NCBI GenBank assembly: GCA_040768125.1 | Contig: JAXGNG010000007.1 | Coordinates: forward strand, 1-64,000 | Origin: RBG-16-49-21 sp040768125 | Lineage (GTDB): Bacteria > Spirochaetota > UBA4802 > UBA5550 | Reading direction: 5' to 3' | Length of the DNA stretch: 64,000 nucleotides | Shown: positions 8,926 to 16,758 of the stretch, piece after piece | How positions within the stretch are numbered: position 1 is the first letter of the stretch | Layout of the letters: every line of letters begins with the position of its first letter | Program-made: the position numbers and the translations under genes | Notes under the pieces: generated by a model | The model's database searches: none | Told to the model about the DNA's origin: nothing | What the model saw: the letters and a program-made list of their open reading frames with translations, nothing else

Positions 8926-9719
8926 AGTCCCTCCCTGAAAAAGATGTCGGTGATGTAATACCCCACGATAAGCACCAGGAGGAAGGACGCCACGACGCTG
9001 TTCCTCGTGGCGCGGCCGACGCCCCGGGCCCCGTCGGTGGCCCGAAGCCCGTGGGCGCAGCTGATGACGGATATCACGATGCCGAACACGAAGGCCTTGA
9101 AGAGGCCCACGTACACCGCCTTGAACCAGAGAGACTCGAGGACATGGATATAGAAGGTCCCGAATGATATGCCGAGATGGGATTTCGCGATCACCGCGCC
9201 CCCGATGACCCCCAGGGTGTTGACGTAGATCGTCGCCACGGGAAGCATCACGGTGAGGGCCACGAGGCGCGGCATCACCAGGTAGTCCTCGGGGCTGATC
9301 GACATCACCTGGAGGGCGTCGATCTCCTCGGAAACCTTCATGGTGCCCAGCTCCGCGGCCATGGCGGAACCGACCGCGGCGATCAGGATGATCGCCGCGG
9401 TGAAGGGCCCCATCTCCCTGGTGAGCGTGGCGATCACGACATTGCCGATGTTCTCCTCCATGTTGTAGTCCCTCAGGGCGATACCGGTCTGGAGGGTGAG
9501 TATCATGCCGGTAAAAAGGGCCACCACGGTGATGACCGCGAAGGTCCGGGCCCCGGCATTGTACATCTGGCGGGCGATCTCCCTCCGGCGGGCGACAATG
9601 TTCGTGCAGTAGCGCGCCGAAGTGACCAGGAGCGTGATGGTGTATCCAGAGAATTCCATGAAATGGAAGAGCGAGCGGCCGACCCGTGAGAGCCCCCGCG
9701 CTGCGGTGTCTGCGATCAT
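8922..9719 (-). CDS. MlaE-type lipid transporter permease (locus 1)
   Basis: Inner-membrane permease of 265 residues in the MlaE/YrbE family. It shows five to six hydrophobic segments and the family core TREMGPFTAAIILIAAVGSAMAAELG (in parts: REMGPFTAAI, GSAMAAELGTMKVSEEIDAL), where EIDALQVM matches the conserved EQIDAL coupling motif. It is the first gene of the 9719 to 7416 unit and overlaps the ATPase gene by four bases. MlaE permeases work with MCE proteins and an ATPase to move phospholipids between inner and outer membranes; direction cannot be read from sequence. Confidence 0.92.
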   Translation of the reverse strand: MIADTAARGLSRVGRSLFHFMEFSGYTITLLVTSARYCTNIVARRREIARQMYNAGARTFAVITVVALFTGMILTLQTGIALRDYNMEENIGNVVIATLTREMGPFTAAIILIAAVGSAMAAELGTMKVSEEIDALQVMSISPEDYLVMPRLVALTVMLPVATIYVNTLGVIGGAVIAKSHLGISFGTFYIHVLESLWFKAVYVGLFKAFVFGIVISVISCAHGLRATDGARGVGRATRNSVVASFLLVLIVGYYITDIFFREGL

Positions 9720-9753
9720 CGTGCTCTCTCCGCCGGTGCTGCGTCGGCAGAGC

Positions 9754-11445
9754 TCACCTCCATGAGAAACGGCGTGTTGCGGTTGCGGCCTCCAGGGGCC
9801 TTTCTATCAGAAGGAGGGAACCGCCCCGCGCAAGGGACATCTCATCCCCGCGATTATCCCGATCCTCACCGGGACGAAGGGCAACGGCCTCCCCTATCCG
9901 TATCGGGATCCAGAAAAGCCGCATATACCTTCCCTTTGGTCTCATCTGGTAACCAAGCATATGCTCAAAAAAAGTCAGCTCAGTCAACCGATTTTCGCGC
10001 CTCGCCGCTGAAATCAGGAAGGGAATCTTGACGTGAAAGAAATCAGTGCCCCAGCGCTGGCGGTAAAGCCTAAGCAGGAGGCCCAGGCGCCGCTCGCCGT
10101 TTCGGAAGCGCTCGAACTCGATGACGGACCAGAAGGGCTGGTAGAGGCGCTCGTATCCCTCCCTGTCGCGGAAGGGCAGGAGCGCAAGGAGATTAAAGGC
10201 CCGGTCCCCGAGATCGTTGTACTCCACGCTGAAGATCGGCCAGAGCTTGAAATACCGCCACCGCCTGCCGTAATAGGGATCGGCATTGCGGTGATAGTCC
10301 CTCCGGTAGAACCAGAACACCAGGAGGGTAATGTGCTGCTGGGAATCGAAACGGTACGACTTCTTGGTGAGCCTGAAATAGAACGGCGTGATGAAAACCG
10401 TTTCGTTGTTGACGTAGCGGTAATGACCGTAGACGGGAAAGAAAATGCGCTTCCGTATCTTCGGATTCTCGCAGTCCTTGAACTGCACGAGGGGCCAGGG
10501 GATATTCAGCTCCCAGTCCCCGATCCGCTTGTCATAGCCCCATGAGAAGAAGGGCCAGAGAAGCGTCACCGCGGATGTTCTCCCCGATCGGCTCCATTTT
10601 CTTCCGAAGAGGGGAAAAAGAAAAAAGGTCTGCTGGAGATCATCGACGTAATAGTAGCGCTGGTAGTTGATCACGAACAGAAACGAATACTTGTCGTACC
10701 ATCCCCGCTTGACAAAATGGGAATAAAATGGGAGGAGCCTGAATTCCTCGCGGAGCCCCCCCCTGCCGTAGTGAAAAAGGGGCCAGAGGATACCCCAGGC
10801 GCGGAAATCCCCCACCTCGTAGGAGAGGTAGGCGGGCAGCAGTGAAATGGCCCCCCAGGCGAGGGTCTGGTAGGACAGAAGGGTGGCGGGAGGGAAAAAA
10901 AAGAAGAGAAGCACCCCGGGAAATATGTAGGCCGAAAGCCTGTCGGTTACGAACTTCCCCTTCATGGTGCCGCCCAGGGGCCAGAGAAAGAAGTAGTTCT
11001 CCCTCGCCGAATCGGTACCGAAACCGAAAAAGAGGAGCGGGAAAAAACCGAAATCGAAATCGCGCGTATCTCCCCGCCGGACATCGTCCGACTGGCCCAG
11101 CCCGAAGAGCCACTTCCACCTGTCGTATCCCGGCTCGCGGTAGCGCCAGAAAAGAAAGGGCATCAGGGAGGCCTGGAAAAAGGACTCCCCCGTCCCGTGC
11201 TTCATGTAGAAAGGGCGCACCACGAAGGTGGCCGTGTCACTCCCCCGCTCGTCCTCGTAGAAGAGCCAGAACCAGTTATAGGTCACCGGGTGCTTAGTGT
11301 CAGGGGGACGCGTCGCCTCCTCCATCGCCGGTTTCGCCGCCGCTGCCCCCGCGACGATTATGAAGGCGCATGCAATCAGGAGAATCCGGATGGCGGCGCA
11401 TCGCCATGCCGCGGTTCTCCGCTTCGTCCCGGCTGAGAGTTTCAT
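9754..11445 (-). CDS. Secreted aromatic-rich repeat protein, possible outer-membrane protein
   Basis: Unrecognised protein of 563 residues from the ATG at 11445. That start places a signal peptide at residues 1-38 (basic TKRRTAAWRCA, then ILLIACAFIIVAGAAAA). An in-frame ATG at 11562 would add 39 residues that look non-coding. The mature part is extraordinarily rich in Trp, Tyr and Phe and contains an irregular repeat of about 35-50 residues built around LWP(L/I/F)F-like turns: ILWPLFHYG, FLFPLFGRK, LLWPFFSWG, IPWPLVQFK, FFPVYGHYR, KLWPIFSVE, LLPFRDRE. Alternating aromatic and charged residues suggest beta-strands, perhaps a barrel or envelope-associated sheet. It follows the MlaE gene start region, so an envelope role is plausible but unproven. 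Confidence 0.65.
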   Translation of the reverse strand: MKLSAGTKRRTAAWRCAAIRILLIACAFIIVAGAAAAKPAMEEATRPPDTKHPVTYNWFWLFYEDERGSDTATFVVRPFYMKHGTGESFFQASLMPFLFWRYREPGYDRWKWLFGLGQSDDVRRGDTRDFDFGFFPLLFFGFGTDSARENYFFLWPLGGTMKGKFVTDRLSAYIFPGVLLFFFFPPATLLSYQTLAWGAISLLPAYLSYEVGDFRAWGILWPLFHYGRGGLREEFRLLPFYSHFVKRGWYDKYSFLFVINYQRYYYVDDLQQTFFLFPLFGRKWSRSGRTSAVTLLWPFFSWGYDKRIGDWELNIPWPLVQFKDCENPKIRKRIFFPVYGHYRYVNNETVFITPFYFRLTKKSYRFDSQQHITLLVFWFYRRDYHRNADPYYGRRWRYFKLWPIFSVEYNDLGDRAFNLLALLPFRDREGYERLYQPFWSVIEFERFRNGERRLGLLLRLYRQRWGTDFFHVKIPFLISAARRENRLTELTFFEHMLGYQMRPKGRYMRLFWIPIRIGEAVALRPGEDRDNRGDEMSLARGGSLLLIERPLEAATATRRFSWR

Positions 11446-11623
11446 CGGATGGGATACGGCTCGAACTTGCCGGCGCTGTGATATCCGGCGCAAAATTGGA
11501 AGGGGGTATCCGGGACACTCATCATGGCTGCTCGTTATAGGCCAACGGGCCGATATTTTCAAGCATATTCCGTACCGGCAGGCAAAATTCAGGAACCGGC
11601 GATCCCCTGCCGAAGCAAATGGT

Positions 11624-11651
11624 TTGACATGCCCCGGATTTTTTGTAAAAT
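11624..11651 (+). promoter_or_regulatory. Sigma-70-like promoter for the flaA-like gene
   Basis: TTGACA at 11624-11629 and TAAAAT at 11646-11651 with a 16-base spacer, 55 bases upstream of the ATG at 11707. The -35 is a perfect consensus match and the -10 matches 5 of 6. The site is in the divergent gap between the repeat protein (11445) and the FlaA-like gene. Confidence 0.6.
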
Positions 11652-11706
11652 GGGGCCCGGCCGCCGGCGCGCGGACGCGGACTTTTTTCCATCGAAGGAA
11701 CCATCA

Positions 11707-12348
11707 ATGCGCTATCGTTTCTCATCCCTGCTCCTCATGGCGGCGGTCCTTGTGCCGATTCAAGCCCTCGACGGCCCGGCGGGGGAGCGCGCCCTCCCGC
11801 CGATGTACAGGGAGATCATCCTGGAAGACTTCGAGACAACATCCTACGGGGCCGCGCAGATCACGTGCACCAAGCCGGGAGGACGAGAGGCCGACCTCGC
11901 CGTTCGGGATCGCCTTCCCGCCAGGGCCGACTCCAGGAAGTACCTTGAAGCGAAGATGCACACCGGGGGCGACGACGTTTTCATAATCACGCCGGCGAAG
12001 GAGATCAGCATCGAAGGGCACTGCAGGAGCATACGCTTTCACGCCCGGGGGATACAGACCGACGGCGTGCTCTCCTTCCTCCTCGGCGACACCGACGGGA
12101 AACGCCACCTGCTCAGGGCGGGGAGGATCCATTCTTCGGGGTGGCGGATGATCGAGGTCCGCCTCGTGAATACCATCGCCCAGGCGGACGATTTTCTCAA
12201 CCAGGGGAAAACGATGAAGATCCTTCAGATTCAATTCCACACCGCAGGTCCCGAGGTGTCCTCGCGGCGGTGGGAGTACCTCTACCTGGACGACATCACC
12301 GCCACGGTGCGGGACCGCTACCTTGACCGACGGTCAGACGAGTGGTAG
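11707..12348 (+). CDS. FlaA-like flagellar filament outer-layer (sheath) protein
   Basis: Secreted protein of 213 residues with a signal peptide (MRYRFSSLLLMAAVLVPIQA). The mature part begins with ILEDFET, resembling the start of spirochaete FlaA proteins. Near the C-terminus it has the FlaA-like sequence of a Gly-Trp strand (HSSGWRMIEVRL), a strand of the LQIQF type, and a closing YLYLDDITATVRDRY, which parallels the (F)YIYFDDLKVL(T)D segment of FlaA. FlaA forms the sheath of periplasmic flagella in spirochaetes. It may be a divergent paralogue rather than the main sheath protein, since no other flagellar genes are nearby. I chose the ATG at 11707 because it starts the signal peptide and lies behind a good promoter; an in-frame ATG at 11524 is upstream of that promoter. 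Confidence 0.62.
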   Translation: MRYRFSSLLLMAAVLVPIQALDGPAGERALPPMYREIILEDFETTSYGAAQITCTKPGGREADLAVRDRLPARADSRKYLEAKMHTGGDDVFIITPAKEISIEGHCRSIRFHARGIQTDGVLSFLLGDTDGKRHLLRAGRIHSSGWRMIEVRLVNTIAQADDFLNQGKTMKILQIQFHTAGPEVSSRRWEYLYLDDITATVRDRYLDRRSDEW

Positions 12349-12399
12349 CGCCTCCGTGTCTCCGTGGCAATTTATTTTTCATTTACGATTTGGCCTGCC

Positions 12400-13185
12400 T
12401 TACTTAACATACCCCGGCACGGGATACACGAAGGGCCTCCCCGTGGTGGGATTATCGAGGACGATGCACCGCGCGCCGAAAAGCTCCTCCAGCCGGTCGA
12501 ATTTCAGCACCCCGGAAGGGGAACCGTTCATGACAATCCGCCCCTCCTTTATTCCGACGATCCTTCCCGAATAATCGGAGGCGAGATTGATGTCGTGCAG
12601 CACGGTGATTATGGTGGCGCCCCGGCCGTTCAGGCGCCACAGGATATCCATTATCATTACGGCGTGATGGAAGTCGAGGTGGGTCACCGGCTCGTCAAGA
12701 AGAATGACGCTGCCGTTCTGCGCCAGGGCGTGGGCGATGCGCACCAGCTGGAGCTCGCCGCCGGAGAGTTTCGTGAGGCGCCGCGGGAGGAGGTGCGCCA
12801 CCCCCGTGGTTTCCGCCGCCTCCTCGACAATCGCCTCATCATCACCGGAGATCGGGGCGAAGGCGCCCCGGTGGGGGAACCTTCCCATCCGTATGAACTC
12901 TCCGACGGTGAAGGGGGCCGTCGCCTCCGGAGTCTGCCGTATCACGGAAAGCTCCCGGGCCAGGGAGCGCGCCCGGTACTCCTTCAGGGGGCGCCCCCTG
13001 AAGGCGATCGATCCCGACGAGGGGGCGATATCGCGGGAGAGCGCCTTCAACAGCGTGCTTTTACCCGCTCCGTTGGGTCCGATCACGGATATGAACTCAC
13101 CTTCCTCGATAGCGAGATCAAATCCCCTGAGCACGGGCGCGGCGCCGTATCCCGCCTCAATGTCGCGCAGTTCGAATATCCTCAT
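12400..13185 (-). CDS. btuD: Vitamin B12/iron-siderophore ABC transporter ATPase
   Basis: ATPase of 261 residues, FepC/BtuD family. Intact motifs: Walker A GPNGAGKS, signature LSGGELQLV, Walker B VILLDEPVTHLD and switch His in TVLHDINLA. The C-terminal part (GSPSGVLKFDRLEELFGARC) is typical of FecE/BtuD-like proteins. It overlaps the permease gene by four bases (ATGA). The ligand is more likely cobalamin than siderophore because a B12-riboswitch-controlled BtuB gene lies 6 kb downstream; this is a context inference. Confidence 0.85.
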   Translation of the reverse strand: MRIFELRDIEAGYGAAPVLRGFDLAIEEGEFISVIGPNGAGKSTLLKALSRDIAPSSGSIAFRGRPLKEYRARSLARELSVIRQTPEATAPFTVGEFIRMGRFPHRGAFAPISGDDEAIVEEAAETTGVAHLLPRRLTKLSGGELQLVRIAHALAQNGSVILLDEPVTHLDFHHAVMIMDILWRLNGRGATIITVLHDINLASDYSGRIVGIKEGRIVMNGSPSGVLKFDRLEELFGARCIVLDNPTTGRPFVYPVPGYVK

Positions 13186-14153
13186 CCCCCTCCCCTCCGC
13201 ACCATGTGAACGAGAAAAAAGATCCCGCCGAGAAAGCCCGTGATGATGCCCACGGGTATCTCGAAGGGGGGGGCGATGGAACGGCCGATGGCGTCGGATA
13301 CGAGGAGGAACAGGGCTCCCCCCGCGGCCGAGGCTGGGACAAGCCTGAGATGGGAGGGCCCGAAGATGTTTCTCATCACGTGGGGCACGATGAGCCCCAC
13401 GAAGCCCACGACGCCGGCCAGGGACACCGCGAGTGCCGCCAGGAGGGAGGCGATCCAGAAAAGGGCGCCCACGTCGAAACCGGTGACGCCGAGGCTCCGG
13501 GAAAAACGGTCTCCCATGGAGATGATGTCCAGGTGCCGGTGAAACATCATGGCCGCCATGACGAGGAGGAGGGAGAGGATCCCCAGGCCCCTCAGCATAT
13601 CGTAACGCGCCCCTGAGAGGTCGCCCATGAGCCAGAGCATGGCGCGGTGTATCTGGTCCGACCGCGAGAGGGCGTAGACCAGCATGACGGCCGAGGAAAG
13701 TATAAACCCCAGGGCGATGCCGGAGAGGATGAGCCCCGTAGTGCCCAGGCGCATCCTTTTCGAAAGAAGAAATACCCCGGCGATGGCGACGAGGCTCCCG
13801 GAGAAGGCCGCGGCGGAAACCAAGGCGGCCCCCCCGCGGGAGACGATCGCGACGGTGGCGCCCAGGGCCGCACCGCCTGAAAGGCCGATGATATAGGGGT
13901 CGGCGAGGGGGTTCTTCAGCACGGACTGGAGAACGGTGCCGCTCACCGCGAGGGAGGCCCCGATGACCAGGGCCAGGATGACCCGGGGGAGGCGGAGTCC
14001 CACGACTATCGTATAATCGACGCTGCCCGGACCCTCGATGAAAAGACGCGCCATTTCCGCCGGCGTGATGGTTTTCGCGCCGATGAAAAGGGACACCGCG
14101 ACAAGGAAAAGCCCCGCCCCAAGGAGAATCAGCGCCCTGTAACGCGCCCGCAT
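13182..14153 (-). CDS. btuC: Vitamin B12/iron-siderophore ABC transporter permease
   Basis: FecCD/BtuC-family permease of 323 residues with about ten hydrophobic segments. Recognisable family stretches include GLRLPRVILALVIGASLAVSG near residue 55, the LADPYIIGLSGGAALGA segment, and the C-terminal FVGLIVPHVMR loop that contacts the ATPase. It lies between the ATPase gene (four-base overlap) and the binding-protein gene (22-base gap), a standard importer operon. Substrate assigned as B12 from the presence of btuB in the window; iron chelates are the alternative. Confidence 0.87.
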   Translation of the reverse strand: MRARYRALILLGAGLFLVAVSLFIGAKTITPAEMARLFIEGPGSVDYTIVVGLRLPRVILALVIGASLAVSGTVLQSVLKNPLADPYIIGLSGGAALGATVAIVSRGGAALVSAAAFSGSLVAIAGVFLLSKRMRLGTTGLILSGIALGFILSSAVMLVYALSRSDQIHRAMLWLMGDLSGARYDMLRGLGILSLLLVMAAMMFHRHLDIISMGDRFSRSLGVTGFDVGALFWIASLLAALAVSLAGVVGFVGLIVPHVMRNIFGPSHLRLVPASAAGGALFLLVSDAIGRSIAPPFEIPVGIITGFLGGIFFLVHMVRRGGG

Positions 14154-14175
14154 GACGGACCCTCCCCTCCTGCCA

Positions 14176-15084
14176 TCATCCCCCGCTCCCGCGTGCCGTC
14201 ACGGATTGTCCCTCCCCCGCCGCGCCGTGAAGGAGGGCCGACACCATGCCGACGGAGGTGACGTAATCCGCCGGCGTGTAATAGGGAACGATCTCGGGAT
14301 CGATGAGATGGATCCGGCCACGCGCCACCGCCTTCATGGAGGGGAAATCCGAAAGCCTTCCGGCGAATTCCCGGAGATCATCCTCGCCGGTCATACAGAT
14401 AATCACATCGGGATCGAGGGCCGCCAGGGATTCGAGGGACACCAGGGGATAGGGCATTCCCGCGCCGGCATAGGCGGAAACGCCGCCGGAATCCGCGATG
14501 ATCCCGCCGATGAAGGATTCGGCCGACGCCGCGATGAGTGGCCTGCAGGAGAGAAAAAACGCCGTCAGGGGACGCGTAGACCGTTCCTGGTTACGACGCA
14601 CCATGCCCCGCATCCGCGCGCGGTACTTCGCCACGCGTTCCCCGGCGAGGTTCCTCCTCCCCAAAAGCGCGCCGAGGGAGAGGTAATTCGCGCAGATATC
14701 TTCGAACCCGCGGTTTCTCCCGAAACGGCGGAAGGCGATACCCGCGCGCTTCAGCGTCTCGAGCTTCTGCACCGGGCCGTCCTCTCCCGAGAAAAGGACC
14801 AGGTCAGGCTCAAGGACGATAATCCTCTCGATATTCGGCTGGAGGAGGGTTCCCACCACGGCACAGCCCCCGCGGCTGAACCCGTCGAAGGAGGTGACCC
14901 CCACGATGAGTTCCCCTCCCCCCATATCGATGACCTGCCGGGTCAGGGAGGGCGAGAGCGAGACGATCCGGTTGATTCGCCCGGGGACCGGTGCCGCGCC
15001 CTCCGGGGATGCGCAGGCGAGAAAAAGCAGGAACGGCGCCACCATGATCCCCGCGCGCGCCATGTTCGTCATAGGTATCTTCAT
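14176..15084 (-). CDS. btuF: Periplasmic B12/metal-chelate binding lipoprotein (BtuF-like)
   Basis: Solute-binding protein of 302 residues, class III (TroA-like helical backbone) fold. The N-terminal lipobox LLFLAC gives a lipid-anchored Cys at about residue 24. Family landmarks are RIVSLSPSLTRQVIDMGGG, the VGVTSFDGF loop, EPDLVLF, and the C-terminal YYTPADYVTSVGMV. It captures the ligand in the periplasm for the BtuCD-like pair. First gene of the importer unit; the tiny zinc-ribbon gene 131 bases upstream is on the same strand and could share the transcript. Assignment to B12 rather than haem or siderophore rests on context. Confidence 0.8.
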   Translation of the reverse strand: MKIPMTNMARAGIMVAPFLLFLACASPEGAAPVPGRINRIVSLSPSLTRQVIDMGGGELIVGVTSFDGFSRGGCAVVGTLLQPNIERIIVLEPDLVLFSGEDGPVQKLETLKRAGIAFRRFGRNRGFEDICANYLSLGALLGRRNLAGERVAKYRARMRGMVRRNQERSTRPLTAFFLSCRPLIAASAESFIGGIIADSGGVSAYAGAGMPYPLVSLESLAALDPDVIICMTGEDDLREFAGRLSDFPSMKAVARGRIHLIDPEIVPYYTPADYVTSVGMVSALLHGAAGEGQSVTARGSGG

Positions 15085-15215
15085 CGGTCAGTTGCCGTGG
15101 TAGGATAGGGGGGGAGGCGCCGGCAATGTCAAGAACTATACCATTCGGGCCCCGGCGTGGCACCGCCGCCCGCGTTATGGTCAGCAAGCATGCCCCGCGG
15201 CGCGCGGGAACATCT

Positions 15216-15347
15216 TCAGACCAGAGTTACGATCCGCTCTTCACGGGCGCATCTGATGCAGTAACGGAGACCCTCTTTCCTGTTCTTTCGAGGAATGAAG
15301 TAGTGGTTAAGACTGTTGATCTCCCTGCCGCAGCGTGAACATTTCAT
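15216..15347 (-). CDS. 43-residue zinc-ribbon protein
   Basis: Very short gene: ATG at 15347, TGA at 15216-15218. The 43-residue product has two CxxC knuckles, CSRC at residues 3-6 and CIRC at 30-33, with basic residues between (FIPRKNRKEG), an arrangement of small four-Cys zinc ribbons. It could bind nucleic acid or act as a small regulatory or translation-linked protein; no specific function can be read. The regular Cys spacing and the codon use like its neighbours are the reasons to believe it is coded. It sits upstream of btuFCD on the same strand. Confidence 0.6.
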   Translation of the reverse strand: MKCSRCGREINSLNHYFIPRKNRKEGLRYCIRCAREERIVTLV

Positions 15348-15676
15348 GGTGCTGACCCCATCACGTTATGGATTGCCGAAAAATGAGGCGTTCTTCCTCC
15401 CCGCGCGTCATCCGGGGAATTGCCCGGAGCGGAATATACCCGGAATCACCGCGCCGGTCCTTCTCGCCTCAATGAATAGTATCGGATAAAACGGGAAAAA
15501 TATTTACCCGAGAGCGCCGGTGACCCTTCATAATCCCCGGCATGCGCGCCAGGTTTCCCTTGCCCGGGAGACCGGAGCCGTTGTACCGCACAAAAAATTT
15601 TTTAAAAAATTGTGTTTACAGCCATTCGCGATGTTCTACCATCGGCGCTCAATCATCGTATCACCGGGGGGAGAAT
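15348..15676. other. Divergent intergenic region, no gene seen
   Basis: This 329-base gap separates the zinc-ribbon gene (reading left) and the lysine-rich protein gene (reading right). It contains a run of A and T around 15590-15615 and a weak promoter-like TTTACA near 15614, but no convincing ORF, RNA or repeat. Confidence 0.4.
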
Positions 15677-16045
15677 ATGCCATCAAAGCCGAAACGGGTC
15701 GTGAAAAAGAAAAAAAAGGTGGCCCCGAAGAAAAAGGCGCCTGCAAAAAAGGCGCCTCCCAGGACCGAGCCGAAGCCCTCGAAAGCCAAAGCAAAAAAGG
15801 TCAACCTGCTGAAACTCTATTCCGAGATGAACAAGCTGTCCCATGACGCCGTTGACAAAGAGGTTATCAAGCGCTTCAAGATAATCATCGACACGATTGA
15901 AGAGGATATCACCAAGAAAAGCCTCCTCCAGATTCTCAGGGACCCGAAGAGCGTCATCGCGTCGGAATTCGGCGACGCCCTGCAGCCCTACATCAAGCAC
16001 TACCTGTTTCTCGACAAAAGGAACAAGAGGCTGAAAAAGGGATGA
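15677..16045 (+). CDS. Small protein with Lys/Ala/Pro-rich histone-like N-terminus
   Basis: Predicted protein of 122 residues. The first 43 residues are almost all Lys, Ala, Pro, Val and Arg (KKKKKVAPKKKAPAKKAP), like the tails of bacterial histone H1-like and other DNA-binding proteins. The rest is a compact helical domain (LLKLYSEMNKLSHDAVDKEV to IKHYLFLDKRNKRLKKG) that I cannot assign. Start at 15677, preceded by GGGGGGAGA as a strong ribosome-binding site; earlier in-frame ATGs lack one. Nucleoid or nucleic-acid binding is a reasonable inference from the tail only. Confidence 0.65.
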   Translation: MPSKPKRVVKKKKKVAPKKKAPAKKAPPRTEPKPSKAKAKKVNLLKLYSEMNKLSHDAVDKEVIKRFKIIIDTIEEDITKKSLLQILRDPKSVIASEFGDALQPYIKHYLFLDKRNKRLKKG

Positions 16046-16086
16046 CGGGAGAGGCGGCCATCGATTCCCGGCGGTGAGGAGAAAAG

Positions 16087-16332
16087 ATGAAGATCAGGGT
16101 CAAGGCTTTCGCGAGCGTCAGGGAGATGTGCGGATTCGATGAGAAGGAACTCACCGTGTCCGCCGGGATCACCGTGAGGGAGATCCTAGGGCAATTGAAG
16201 AGCAACTACCGCCCCCTGGAGCGACTTGACGGCTCCCTCCTGTTCGCGGTGAATGAAGCCTACTGCCCCGACAGCACCGCCCTGGCGGACGAGGACGTGC
16301 TGGCCATATTCCCTCCCGTGAGCGGAGGATAG
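16087..16332 (+). CDS. moaD: Molybdopterin synthase sulfur-carrier subunit
   Basis: Ubiquitin-like protein of 81 residues. The invariant C-terminal Gly-Gly (FPPVSGG), which is thiocarboxylated to donate sulfur, is present, and the preceding LAIFPPVSGG matches MoaD rather than ThiS. It works with MoaE, encoded nine bases downstream, to convert cyclic pyranopterin monophosphate to molybdopterin. The upstream enzyme gene moaA is 30 kb away (46943-47941). Confidence 0.9.
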   Translation: MKIRVKAFASVREMCGFDEKELTVSAGITVREILGQLKSNYRPLERLDGSLLFAVNEAYCPDSTALADEDVLAIFPPVSGG

Positions 16333-16341
16333 GGACGGGCG

Positions 16342-16758
16342 ATGATATCCATCCAGCTCCAGCAGGACCCCATCGACATCAACCGCGCCATGGCGGAGAC
16401 CGGCACCGCATCGGACGGGGCCGTGGTCAGCTTCATCGGCCGCCCGCGGAACACCTCCAGGGGAAAAACCGTGCTCTACCTGGAATACGAGGTGTACGGC
16501 GAAATGGCCCGCAGGGAGCTGGCGCGCCTGGCGGAAGAGGCCTCGGAAAAATGGTCACTGGGCAGCTGCGTCGTCATCCACCGCTACGGCCGCGTCGATA
16601 TCGGAGAACCGAGCATACTCATCACCGCGTCATCGTCACACCGCGATGAAGCCTTCCAGGCGGTGCGCTACATTATCGATACCGTCAAAAAAAAGGTCCC
16701 CATCTGGAAAAAGGAATATTATTCTGACGGCTCAAGCTGGATGGATGAAACCCCGTAA
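16342..16758 (+). CDS. moaE: Molybdopterin synthase catalytic subunit
   Basis: Protein of 138 residues, normal for MoaE. Family features: GAVVSFIGRPRNTSRGK near residue 26, the LEYEVYGEMA segment, VVIHRYGRVDIGE, and the C-terminal active-site region VKKKVPIWKKEYYSDGSSW with the conserved lysines. It forms the heterotetrameric molybdopterin synthase with MoaD, its immediate neighbour. The 3' end overlaps the apgM start by 14 bases in another frame, so the two genes are probably translationally coupled although metabolically unrelated. Confidence 0.93.
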   Translation: MISIQLQQDPIDINRAMAETGTASDGAVVSFIGRPRNTSRGKTVLYLEYEVYGEMARRELARLAEEASEKWSLGSCVVIHRYGRVDIGEPSILITASSSHRDEAFQAVRYIIDTVKKKVPIWKKEYYSDGSSWMDETP

